Assembly (NCBI GenBank): GCA_031258755.1
Contig: JAIRMK010000109.1
Span: 1-7,530 of the forward strand
DNA: 7,530 nt
DNA from: Prevotellaceae bacterium
GTDB lineage: Bacteria > Bacteroidota > Bacteroidia > Bacteroidales > UBA932
Direction of reading: 5' to 3'
The position numbers were made by a program, and so were the translations under genes. The notes under the pieces are model-generated. The model had not been told where the DNA came from, did no database searches, and saw nothing but the letters and a program-made list of their open reading frames with translations. Below, piece after piece: positions 1 to 5,590 of the stretch (the stretch's first letter is position 1; each line of letters starts with the position of its first letter).

Positions 1-89
1 ATTAAATCGATAAACCGTTGTACATTATCAACACCCACATAGGACGGAATCCGTACAATAATTTCGCTGTCTGTTTTTTCTATTACCAT
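1..89 (-). CDS. 5' end of a small antitoxin-like hypothetical gene (partial)
   Basis: The minus strand from an ATG at 89 is open to the window edge and encodes 29 residues beginning MVIEKTDSEIIVRIPSYVG. I chose this start because a consensus TAnnTTTG box lies 26 bases upstream. The opening (Met, short acidic/basic stretch, EIIVRIP, then a region that looks helical) resembles the N-termini of small Bacteroidota proteins often found as the first gene of type II toxin-antitoxin pairs. That likeness is from memory and rests on few residues. If right, the toxin gene would lie outside the window to the left. It could equally be an unrelated small hypothetical protein. Confidence 0.5.
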   Translation of the reverse strand, partial: MVIEKTDSEIIVRIPSYVGVDNVQRFIDL

Positions 90-115
90 AACAATTCTCT
101 TATAAAATGACATCG

Positions 116-123
116 CAAATTTA
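116..123 (-). promoter_or_regulatory. Bacteroidota -7 promoter box for the partial gene at 1-89
   Basis: The minus strand reads TAAATTTG, a perfect match to TAnnTTTG. A TTG (minus, 146-148) lies 22 bases upstream and could serve as the -33 element. The predicted transcript start would leave a leader of about 20 bases before the ATG at 89. The -33 candidate falls inside the heptamer array, so repeat-number changes could alter promoter spacing. Confidence 0.5.
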
Positions 124-130
124 CGAAACA

Positions 131-186
131 ATTATGAATAATGAACAATGAATTAATCATTAACCATTAATCATTAACCATTAACC
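131..186. repeat. Array of eight tandem heptamers
   Basis: Read in sevens, the plus strand gives ATTATGA, ATAATGA, ACAATGA, ATTAATC, ATTAACC, ATTAATC, ATTAACC, ATTAACC. The last five follow ATTAAYC; the first three are diverged but keep the period. The array covers the end of the Rpn-like gene: its stop codon (174-176, minus) and last few codons are made of repeat units. It also reaches upstream toward the promoter of the gene at 1-89. The period is clear by eye; the function is unknown. Confidence 0.8.
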
Positions 187-1058
187 ACTATTTCTTGGAT
201 TTGCGCTTCAGGGAGTGGGATAAACGCCTGTATTTGGTCCACCGCCAAGCCCCGGCGGTGTGCGTCGAGCACCAGTTCCCTAACGGCTTCCGTCTTACCC
301 TTCTGCAACCCTATGGCTTCACCTTTCTGCAATCCGATGGCTTCGCCTTCGTCGAACGCGTCAATGACATACATCTGCTGGGTGCGCACGGCGTCCCAAC
401 ACCGGTCGTATATCTCCAGGTCTTCTGCGCTATATGACCAGCGCTCCAGGTATTGCAGCGCCTCCCTGGTCAATTCCTCCTCCAGTAACGCCGCTGGCGC
501 TTCATTACTCTCATTGGGCTGGGTCAGGAACATGAGCCACAGGTCATACAACTTCTTCTCCGCCCGGTTGCCGGGAGTATACTTCGGCAATTCGATAAAC
601 ACGAACTCCAGGCCTTCTATCCGCTGTTGCGTGTCCGCGATATTCACAATCTTGTAGTGGTGGTAATACTCCGCCGAGCTGCGGTCGAAAATCTCATTGA
701 CGAAGCTCAACGCGTAGACCGGTGGCAGGAACTTGTATTGCTCCCTGGGCTTTAGTTGCTTTATGTATGCCTTAGAGGCGTTGAACAGCACGCGGCTTTT
801 AAAGGTCTCCGTCCAGTGCATTTGCATCTCCACGAGGAATTGCCGCCCCCGCTTGTCGATGCACCGCACATCGACCAGGGAGTTTTTCAGCACCGGGAGC
901 TCCGGGGTCAGTTCCGGGGGCAGGTATTCCAGCTCCACAATCTGGTGCGCCGGCTCCAGCGGCAGCATGCTGTTGAGCAAACTTATGCACAAATGCTTGT
1001 GCTCGCCGAAGATGCGTTTGAAAATGAGGTCGTTTTTTGGGTCGAGATAATGTGTCAT
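174..1058 (-). CDS. Rpn-family PD-(D/E)XK nuclease / transposase-like protein
   Basis: The protein has 294 residues. The N-terminus DPKNDLIFKRIFG (6-18) is the hallmark opening of the PDDEXK_2 (Rpn/YhgA-like) family, whose studied E. coli members are DNA endonucleases that promote RecA-independent recombination. Catalytic residues fit D63 (LVDVRC), E77 and Q79 (FLVEMQ). A helical C-terminal half follows, and near residues 234-257 the octapeptide GEAIGLQK occurs twice in tandem, a common place for repeats in this family. The ATG at 1058 directly precedes the conserved opening, and the length is normal. It has no close neighbour on its strand and is bordered by heptamer arrays. The stop codon and last codons lie inside one array. 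The family is clear; nuclease activity in this copy is inferred. Confidence 0.92.
   Translation of the reverse strand: MTHYLDPKNDLIFKRIFGEHKHLCISLLNSMLPLEPAHQIVELEYLPPELTPELPVLKNSLVDVRCIDKRGRQFLVEMQMHWTETFKSRVLFNASKAYIKQLKPREQYKFLPPVYALSFVNEIFDRSSAEYYHHYKIVNIADTQQRIEGLEFVFIELPKYTPGNRAEKKLYDLWLMFLTQPNESNEAPAALLEEELTREALQYLERWSYSAEDLEIYDRCWDAVRTQQMYVIDAFDEGEAIGLQKGEAIGLQKGKTEAVRELVLDAHRRGLAVDQIQAFIPLPEAQIQEIVVNG
301..348 (-). repeat. 24-bp tandem duplication inside the Rpn-like gene
   Basis: Positions 301-324 and 325-348 are adjacent copies of a 24-base unit differing at three positions. They encode two in-frame copies of GEAIGLQK. Copy-number change here keeps the frame and would lengthen or shorten the C-terminal linker. 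Confidence 0.85.
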
Positions 1059-1083
1059 AATTATTAGTGGTTAAATTATGCGG

Positions 1084-1091
1084 TAAAGATA
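1084..1091 (-). promoter_or_regulatory. Possible weak promoter of the Rpn-like gene
   Basis: The minus strand reads TATCTTTA, seven of eight positions of TAnnTTTG, 25 bases before the ATG at 1058. I see no convincing TTTG at the -33 distance, so this is tentative. Confidence 0.3.
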
Positions 1092-1120
1092 ATAAAAAAA
1101 AGTTGAAAATTAAATAAATT

Positions 1121-1148
1121 GTCAATCAAAAGTCGTAAATCAAAAATC
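1121..1148. repeat. Four degenerate tandem heptamers
   Basis: Read in sevens the plus strand is GTCAATC, AAAAGTC, GTAAATC, AAAAATC, each unit ending in TC. The array lies between the stop of the KamA-like gene and the start of the Rpn-like gene (both minus). The consensus differs from that of the array at 131-186. Confidence 0.55.
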
Positions 1149-1187
1149 GCCCCAATTTTTAACTGAATATCCCTATTTATCCCGGCA

Positions 1188-2510
1188 TTACTCGAATAAA
1201 AATGGTTTTGTAACGACAGGCGTTTTCGATTCCTCGAAGAAGAATTTCGCTTCACCAAATGCCGGTTTCAGTTGGTTGAACCACGTGGCTTTGGGGTCGT
1301 AGGCCGCGAAGAACGGAATATCGACCCACTTGGGATTACGGCCTTGAAGAAACCGCAGCACGAATACTTTCTCTCCTTTCACTTCCTGTACGCCCAACAC
1401 CTGTATTTTTCCCGGATGGTCGCTCATGCTTGGGCCGCGCACCGTACGGCACAGGCCGCTTACCTTTCGATAAGCCCGCCTGAAAATATTCCAGCATTTT
1501 TCCAGCGGAAGTTCGAAAAAATGTCTGGCGCCCGTATCGCGCGCGATGAACATGTAGTACGGAATACAATTCAAATCGACCTGCCGGCGCCACATCTCCG
1601 ACCACAGTTCGGGCTTGTCGTTAATATGCCGCATCACCGGCGACTGGGTGCGAATTTGCGCACCGGTACTCCGTATTCTTATTATGGCTTGCCGCAATGC
1701 CTCGGTCTGCAATTCCCGCGGATGGTTGAAATGCGCCTGCACCGACAAGTTTTTGCCGGATTTAATCACACGTTCAAACAAGCGTAACAAATCATCGCTG
1801 TCGTCATCCGTTAAGTAGCGGTAAGGCCAATACGACAACGATTTTGTGCCGATACGGATAGAGCGGATATGTGCAAATTCGGGCGTCAGCAAAGGGGTGA
1901 TATATGAGTCCAGTATGGCGGCGCTCATGGTCATTGGGTCTCCGCCGGTGAAAAGAATGTCTGTCACTTCCCCATGCAGGCGAAGGTATTTCAGCAGCAG
2001 GTCGGTTTCCTTCATCGCGAATTTCAACCCGCTCATGCCCGAAAACTGCGGCCAGCGAAAGCAAAAAGTGCAGTACGCATGACACGTCTGCCCCTGACTG
2101 GGGAAAAACAGGATGGTCTCCGGATATTTATGTTGAATGCCTCTTAATTTGATTTCGCCCAGACAGGGCACATTGTGCTCCTGCCCTGCCGGGTTTGGGT
2201 TTAGCGATAATCGTATTTGCTGTACTGCGGCGTCTATTATTTCTTTGGAAACATTTTGCGCCATTAGTCGTTCTACCGTTGTATAGTGCCGTTTTTCCAG
2301 CATATCGCGGCGCGGAAAATTGAGCGTAAACAGTGCATCTTCCTCTACGCTATCCCAGTCAATCAGTTCGTCTATTACGTAATTATTCGTTTTGAACGGA
2401 AGCACTTTTCCCACCGTTTCAATATCCCTGGTCATTTCCTCCGACAGTGAAGCAATTTGAGGAATTGTGCGGAAGTTATGCAGTGTGTATGCATGATATT
2501 GCTTTTCCAT
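1188..2510 (-). CDS. KamA-family radical SAM protein (lysine 2,3-aminomutase-like)
   Basis: From the ATG at 2510 the protein has 440 residues; an in-frame TTG at 2519 lies inside the promoter box, so I rejected it. The iron-sulfur motif CHAYCTFC (residues 143-150) supplies the three cysteines of the SAM-binding 4Fe-4S cluster, followed by a TGGDP turn (188-192). The HFNHPRE stretch (about 260-266), PVMRHIND and PYYMF match the order of motifs in lysine 2,3-aminomutases, which use SAM and PLP to move an amino group. The region after PYYMF reads IARDTGARHF rather than the usual acidic substrate-binding form, so the substrate may not be lysine. The C-terminus has an extra domain (about 375-440) ending in a basic/aromatic tail. 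Family is certain; reaction is not. Confidence 0.88.
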   Translation of the reverse strand: MEKQYHAYTLHNFRTIPQIASLSEEMTRDIETVGKVLPFKTNNYVIDELIDWDSVEEDALFTLNFPRRDMLEKRHYTTVERLMAQNVSKEIIDAAVQQIRLSLNPNPAGQEHNVPCLGEIKLRGIQHKYPETILFFPSQGQTCHAYCTFCFRWPQFSGMSGLKFAMKETDLLLKYLRLHGEVTDILFTGGDPMTMSAAILDSYITPLLTPEFAHIRSIRIGTKSLSYWPYRYLTDDDSDDLLRLFERVIKSGKNLSVQAHFNHPRELQTEALRQAIIRIRSTGAQIRTQSPVMRHINDKPELWSEMWRRQVDLNCIPYYMFIARDTGARHFFELPLEKCWNIFRRAYRKVSGLCRTVRGPSMSDHPGKIQVLGVQEVKGEKVFVLRFLQGRNPKWVDIPFFAAYDPKATWFNQLKPAFGEAKFFFEESKTPVVTKPFLFE

Positions 2511-2516
2511 AGCACA

Positions 2517-2548
2517 CAAAATTACGAAAAAACATTGAAAAATTCAAA
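2517..2548 (-). promoter_or_regulatory. Strong Bacteroidota promoter of the KamA-like gene, possibly leaderless
   Basis: The minus strand carries TTTG (2545-2548), exactly 20 bases, then TAATTTTG (2517-2524), a full match to the phylum's -33/-7 promoter. Only six bases separate the -7 box from the ATG at 2510, so transcription would start at or next to the A of the start codon. The promoter fits in the 52-base gap after the regulator gene, so the radical SAM gene can be transcribed on its own. Confidence 0.65.
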
Positions 2549-2562
2549 AAACAGTAGCGTAT

Positions 2563-3177
2563 TTATTGCTCCGTATCCGCCACGAAGTTTTTCACCTCGT
2601 CGAGTTCCACCAGTTTGTTTACAATGGCGTAAATGGTAAGGCCGGCGGTGCTGTGGATTTGCAATTTCGCAGAAATATTCCGGCGGTGTGTAATCACCGT
2701 ATGTGCCGAAAGGCGCAATTCATCGGCAATCTGTTTATTCGTCATGCCCTTAATCACGCACACAATAACTTCCTTCTCCCGTCCGCTCAACGACTCATGT
2801 CGCCTGTCTTCTTCCGGCTCGTGAATAATCTTTGTGAGTTTTTCCCTAATCTGGTCTGCGCTGTCGTATATGGAGATAACTTCGTCATAAGCTTTCAGCG
2901 TGCTATTATCTGTCAATGCGCTTTGCAGCGCAATGCACCGCAGTTGGTCGTTGCCTGCATCTTTTTTAATTTGTTGCAGGGAAAAACCGTCAAGGAATGA
3001 GGGATTGACCATCAACACATCGGGCTTCTGCCATCCCAGCGAATTTTTCAGCTGCTCCACGTCGTTCACCTCAAACACCTCCACGTGCAACGTGTTCTGC
3101 CGCCTCAATATCGACAACATCCCATTGCGAATAATCACCGAAGGGTCGGCCAATGTTATCTTAACCGGAGCGCTCAT
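2563..3177 (-). CDS. NarL/LuxR-type regulator with an atypical receiver
   Basis: The 204-residue protein has a receiver-like domain (about 5-120) and a C-terminal LuxR helix-turn-helix (about 128-190; LSGREKEVIVCVIKGMTNKQ then IADELRLSAHTVITHRRNIS), giving the usual response-regulator length. The acidic pocket keeps D11, but the position expected to hold the phospho-accepting Asp reads VLMVNPSF, putting Asn58 there. The regulator therefore probably does not work by normal aspartyl phosphorylation. Its ATG overlaps the hemerythrin-like gene's stop codon by four bases (ATGA, 3174-3177), so the two are translationally coupled. I infer that the di-iron protein conveys a redox or NO/O2 signal in the same pathway. 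No histidine kinase gene is visible nearby. Confidence 0.9.
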   Translation of the reverse strand: MSAPVKITLADPSVIIRNGMLSILRRQNTLHVEVFEVNDVEQLKNSLGWQKPDVLMVNPSFLDGFSLQQIKKDAGNDQLRCIALQSALTDNSTLKAYDEVISIYDSADQIREKLTKIIHEPEEDRRHESLSGREKEVIVCVIKGMTNKQIADELRLSAHTVITHRRNISAKLQIHSTAGLTIYAIVNKLVELDEVKNFVADTEQ

Positions 3178-3872
3178 GCGTGTAAATCTTTTTTCTTTTC
3201 CAACGCCATGATTGAAGGCACGAACAAGCGGTCTTCAATGGCATTATGCAACGCGAGGTCGCGCTCGCAGTTGAAAATATCATTCAAGACATTGTTGAGT
3301 TCATTGGTGCTTTTCACCGGATAATATTTTATGATGATTTGTTTAAATTCCGTGAGACGCGCTTCTATCCGGTCGTGTTGCCGCGAAAATACGTCAATGT
3401 TATAATCGATTTTCTTTTCGCCGCCAAGTAATGAGCGCACGTAAGGGAATACGGTTTTTTCTTCATACATCATGTGTTTCTGCACTTCCGACACATATTC
3501 GTCGAAATAATTCATGATGGCATGCGAAAGGTTTCCCTGCGCGCCGCCTATTGCCTCATAGAGTTTGGCCCTGATAGCCGGAAGCCGGAAGTTCAGAAAA
3601 TAATCATGCGTATTGTGCAAGTAGGAGAGTAACGACTCGATAGAAATATTTTCCGACACGTCATTGCGGGCGTCGTCCTCGTCAAACAGCATATTCACGA
3701 TGGCGAGAAACGTGGCCACATCCACGCCGCTCTCGCGACACACTTCGCCTATATTCTTGTCCCCAAACCCGAGTGCAATACCAAAGCGGCTAATCAGCAA
3801 AAGCATCCTGTAGTGCTCCGTAATCAGGTCGCCCATGCTGTCGGTTTCCTTATATTTTCCAAGTTTGTGCAT
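3174..3872 (-). CDS. Hemerythrin-domain di-iron protein, YtfE/ScdA-like
   Basis: From the ATG at 3872 the protein has 232 residues; the upstream in-frame TTG at 3896 overlaps the promoter box. An N-terminal segment (about 13-62; ending IGEVCRESGVDVATFLAIVN) looks like the small domain before the hemerythrin fold in ScdA/YtfE (RIC) proteins. The four-helix hemerythrin part follows with candidate iron ligands H89, H133 and E137 (HMMYE), H166, H209 and E213 (HNAIE), a spacing close to that of the YtfE di-iron site. H117 may supply a further ligand. Such proteins respond to NO or oxidative damage of iron-sulfur clusters, or sense oxygen. No signal peptide is seen, so it is cytoplasmic. Being first in a coupled pair with a regulator suggests sensing rather than only repair. 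Confidence 0.87.
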   Translation of the reverse strand: MHKLGKYKETDSMGDLITEHYRMLLLISRFGIALGFGDKNIGEVCRESGVDVATFLAIVNMLFDEDDARNDVSENISIESLLSYLHNTHDYFLNFRLPAIRAKLYEAIGGAQGNLSHAIMNYFDEYVSEVQKHMMYEEKTVFPYVRSLLGGEKKIDYNIDVFSRQHDRIEARLTEFKQIIIKYYPVKSTNELNNVLNDIFNCERDLALHNAIEDRLFVPSIMALEKKKDLHA

Positions 3873-3893
3873 ATTATTATGGTTTGAATGAAA

Positions 3894-3901
3894 CAAAGAT
3901 A
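3894..3901 (-). promoter_or_regulatory. -7 promoter box of the hemerythrin-regulator operon
   Basis: The minus strand reads TATCTTTG, a perfect TAnnTTTG, 21 bases before the ATG at 3872. No clear TTTG is seen at the -33 distance, so an activator or the upstream orphan promoter may matter. Confidence 0.55.
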
Positions 3902-3912
3902 CGATTTATTTT

Positions 3913-3957
3913 AAAAAAGAAGAAGGCCGCAACATATTATTATGTCAAGGCCCCTTC
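3913..3957 (-). terminator. Orphan hairpin with T-tract upstream of the hemerythrin operon
   Basis: GAAGG (3922-3926) pairs with CCTTC (3953-3957), and ACATA (3932-3936) with TATGT (3941-3945) around a TTAT loop, with short internal bulges. On the minus strand the hairpin is followed by TTCTTTTTT, as in an intrinsic terminator. A shorter T-run (3962-3966) lies on the other side, so it may act both ways. No annotated gene ends here: the flanking genes diverge from this spacer. Confidence 0.5.
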
Positions 3958-4000
3958 CTGATTTTTAACAATGGCTCAGTAATCCCATGAAAAGATGGTA

Positions 4001-4008
4001 CAAAGGTA
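4001..4008 (-). promoter_or_regulatory. Orphan -7 box pointing toward the hairpin at 3913-3957
   Basis: The minus strand reads TACCTTTG, a perfect TAnnTTTG. Transcription from it would start near 3995 and meet the T-tract hairpin about 75-80 bases later, defining either a small RNA or an attenuated leader of the hemerythrin operon. The -33 region is poor. Confidence 0.35.
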
Positions 4009-4029
4009 AGGCGTCTTTTCCTCTTATAA

Positions 4030-4072
4030 AATACCTAAAAATAGGGAAAATGAAACGGAAGAATACCTAAAA
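4030..4072. repeat. Two direct copies of an 11-bp motif upstream of the HAD gene
   Basis: AATACCTAAAA occurs at 4030-4040 and 4062-4072, with starts 32 bases apart, about three DNA turns. Both lie just upstream of the -7 box at 4098-4105, where activator sites are expected. The first copy also forms an imperfect inverted pair (TACCTAA, two bases, ATAGGGA). A role as regulator-binding sites is inferred. Confidence 0.45.
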
Positions 4073-4097
4073 TATTTCTGTTCCGGCAGTTTTTACT

Positions 4098-4105
4098 TAT
4101 CTTTG
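4098..4105 (+). promoter_or_regulatory. -7 promoter box of the HAD phosphatase gene
   Basis: TATCTTTG matches TAnnTTTG perfectly, 25 bases before the ATG at 4131. The -33 region has only TTTCTG at 4075-4080, consistent with dependence on an activator bound at the 11-bp repeats. Confidence 0.55.
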
Positions 4106-4130
4106 CAGACTATTTTTGAGTGTTTACATT

Positions 4131-4775
4131 ATGATTACAACCGTACTGTTTGATTTCGACGGCGTGGTGGCCGACACGGAGCCGCAATATGACGTGTTCT
4201 TTAACCGGATAGCCGAAGAATATAATTTCGGCATTTCAAATTTCGCATCATTAATAAAAGGTGTGCCGTTGCAGGAAATCATGGATAAGTATTTCGGGAA
4301 ATACACGGCGCAGGAGAAAGCCAAGATTTTGGAGCGCACGGCTGCTTTCGAGTTGCAAATGGAATTCCCGCCGGTGCCCGGCGTTATGGCGTTTATCGTC
4401 TATCTCGAAAAGTATCGTTATAAGAAGGCGATTGTGACCAGTTCGCCCACTGCGAAAATGAACGCGGCCATGAAAAAGCTCCCGCTCGAACGCTATTTCC
4501 CGGTGATGGTTACCGCCGACCACATCACCAAAGGGAAACCCGACCCGATGTGTTACTTGCTGGCGGCCTCGCAACTCCAGTCGGCGCCGGAGGAGTGCCT
4601 TGTTTTTGAGGATTCCCTCGCAGGCATTACGGCAGCCAAAAACGCCGGTGCGAAAGTGGTAGGCGTAGCCACCACCCTCGCCCCCGACCTGCTGAAACAA
4701 CACGTGCAATGGGTCATTCCCGATTTCACCAACTTGCCGGAAGTGATTGCGCTGCTAAACGCAGACAATAGATAA
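4131..4775 (+). CDS. HAD-superfamily hydrolase, beta-phosphoglucomutase-like
   Basis: The 214-residue protein begins at the ATG at 4131; an in-frame TTG at 4116 would place residues before the conserved first strand and is less likely. Motif I is DFDGVVADT (8-16, nucleophile D8 and acid D10), motif II is the Ser/Thr of VTSSP (102-106), motif III is the Lys in GKPDP (135-139), and motif IV is FEDS (159-162) with the metal-binding acids. The cap helices between motifs I and II mark subclass I, the group of beta-phosphoglucomutases and small sugar-phosphate phosphatases. Substrate cannot be told from sequence. It is a single-gene unit with its own promoter, and its stop codon lies in a repeat array. 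Confidence 0.92.
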   Translation: MITTVLFDFDGVVADTEPQYDVFFNRIAEEYNFGISNFASLIKGVPLQEIMDKYFGKYTAQEKAKILERTAAFELQMEFPPVPGVMAFIVYLEKYRYKKAIVTSSPTAKMNAAMKKLPLERYFPVMVTADHITKGKPDPMCYLLAASQLQSAPEECLVFEDSLAGITAAKNAGAKVVGVATTLAPDLLKQHVQWVIPDFTNLPEVIALLNADNR

Positions 4776-4808
4776 CAGATTTTTAGATAATAGACAAATA
4801 GACGATAG
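4765..4808. repeat. Degenerate tandem 7-8-mers at the end of the HAD gene
   Basis: The plus strand splits into ACAATAG, ATAACAG, ATTTTTAG, ATAATAG, ACAAATAG, ACGATAG, each starting with A and ending in AG. The array includes the last codons and the TAA stop (4773-4775) of the HAD gene. Two units are eight bases long, so the period is less strict than in the other arrays. Confidence 0.5.
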
Positions 4809-4848
4809 ATATTTTGTATCTTTCCCCTATAAATTCAAAATTTTCATG

Positions 4849-4856
4849 TATATTTG
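4849..4856 (+). promoter_or_regulatory. -7 promoter box of the transposase gene
   Basis: TATATTTG matches TAnnTTTG and lies 24 bases before the ATG at 4881. No clear -33 TTTG is visible, which suggests low basal expression, as is usual for transposases. Confidence 0.5.
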
Positions 4857-4880
4857 CAAAAAAACGAAAAACCATCACAC

Positions 4881-5333
4881 ATGTCCCAATCTTTATCAAA
4901 ACTGTATGTTCACATTATTTTTCATGTGAAAAAGGAAGAAGAGCTCATTCGCCCTGAAGATGAAAAAGAACTATATGCCTACATCGGAGGTATTATCAAA
5001 CATCTATCTTCGTTTCCTGTTAAAATCAATGGAATGGGAAATCATATTCATGTATTGTCAACCTTATCGAAAAACATTTCACTGGCTGATTTTGTTGAAG
5101 AGATAAAGAAAAATAGCAGTCGTTGGATAAAAACAAAAGGTGCGCATTACCGGAATTTTGCATGGCAAAGTGGATATGCCGGATATTCGGTAAGCCAATC
5201 AAAAGTGGCCACGGTAGAAAAATATATCGAGCGGCAAAAAGAGCACCACAGGGCTGTTTCATTCAGAGAAGAATACCTGCGGTTTTTGAATAAAAATGAT
5301 GTTGCGTTCAACGAAGCGTATTTGTGGATATGA
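4881..5333 (+). CDS. HUH Y1 transposase, IS200 / REP-associated (RAYT-like)
   Basis: The 150-residue protein starts at the ATG at 4881; an upstream in-frame TTG at 4854 overlaps the -7 promoter box. It is a single-domain Y1 HUH enzyme: the metal-binding pair is H55 and H57 in GMGNHIHVLS, and the catalytic tyrosine is Y115 in EKYIERQKEHH, with Q119 in the usual place. The stretch FAWQSGYAGYSV (93-104) is typical of the Bacteroidota group. Such enzymes cut and join single-stranded DNA at hairpins with tiny loops. GC-rich three-base-loop hairpins begin seven bases after the stop codon, fitting a REP-associated housekeeping transposase rather than a classical IS200. No matching hairpin is seen upstream, and no accessory TnpB is present. 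All catalytic residues are intact. Confidence 0.92.
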   Translation: MSQSLSKLYVHIIFHVKKEEELIRPEDEKELYAYIGGIIKHLSSFPVKINGMGNHIHVLSTLSKNISLADFVEEIKKNSSRWIKTKGAHYRNFAWQSGYAGYSVSQSKVATVEKYIERQKEHHRAVSFREEYLRFLNKNDVAFNEAYLWI

Positions 5334-5339
5334 TATGCT

Positions 5340-5421
5340 GCCTTTTCAAGGCGCCAATGGCATTTGCATTTATTTACCCGGGGCAACGCCCCGGTCTGGG
5401 TTATGAGAGGCCTTCGGCCTC
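5340..5421 (+). repeat. REP-like module 1: three GC hairpins with triloops
   Basis: Three perfect stems follow the transposase: GCCTT-TTC-AAGGC (5340-5352), CCGGGGC-AAC-GCCCCGG (5378-5394) and GAGGCC-TTC-GGCCTC (5407-5421). The second and third are separated by 12 bases (5395-5406). Three-base loops on GC stems are the kind of structure Y1 HUH transposases recognise. The module could also help end the transposase transcript, though it lacks a T-tract. Confidence 0.75.
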
Positions 5422-5536
5422 CAAGCCGCTGCCCCTACCGCACAAAATATTATTGGCGTGTGATGATGGAGCCCCGCGCTATTTCTGCATCAGCGTTTCA
5501 AAGATTTCCACAAATTCTCTCTTGCAGTTCCGCCAG
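5422..5536. other. Spacer between the two REP-like modules; no gene recognised
   Basis: I see no promoter box, RNA gene or conserved coding sequence here. On the minus strand a short open frame from the REP hairpin ends at a TAG and reads like a protein C-terminus (WRNCKREFVEIFETLMQK), but it has no start codon and I do not recognise it. It may be a gene tail captured between the repeats. Confidence 0.4.
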
Positions 5537-5580
5537 AAGCCGAAGGCTTTCCATAGTCCAGCCCAGGACAACGTCCTGGG
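5537..5580 (-). repeat. REP-like module 2, inverted relative to module 1
   Basis: AAGCC-GAA-GGCTT (5537-5549), then 12 bases, then CCCAGGAC-AAC-GTCCTGGG (5562-5580). Reverse-complemented, the order and 12-base linker match 5378-5421, and the linkers are related (CTGGACTATGGA versus TCTGGGTTATGA). The two modules thus form a head-to-head pair like a BIME around the spacer 5422-5536. The AAC loop does not become GTT as a strict inversion would require, so the stem of that hairpin may have flipped or arisen separately. Confidence 0.7.
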
Positions 5581-5590
5581 TTAAATGGGG

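Noticed and set aside
131..186. CRISPR-like array
   Set aside because: The units are seven bases long with no spacers, and no cas gene is present.
195..1067. Several plus-strand frames opposite the Rpn-like gene
   Set aside because: They are shadows of a gene whose family motifs and length are clear on the minus strand.
799..1125. Minus-strand 108-codon frame overlapping the start of the Rpn-like gene
   Set aside because: It is out of frame with the conserved N-terminal motif and its composition is that of a frame shadow.
1150..1187. Intrinsic terminator after the KamA-like gene
   Set aside because: Only a five-base AT stem is visible and there is no GC-rich hairpin before a T-tract.
2525..2562. 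Terminator after the LuxR-type regulator
   Set aside because: The T-run before TTTG serves as the -33 region of the next promoter and no stable hairpin precedes it.
5537..5590. Minus-strand open stretch continuing into a C-terminus-like peptide (WRNCKREFVEIFETLMQK)
   Set aside because: It has no start codon, begins in a REP hairpin and is not recognisable. Kept only as a note on the spacer.
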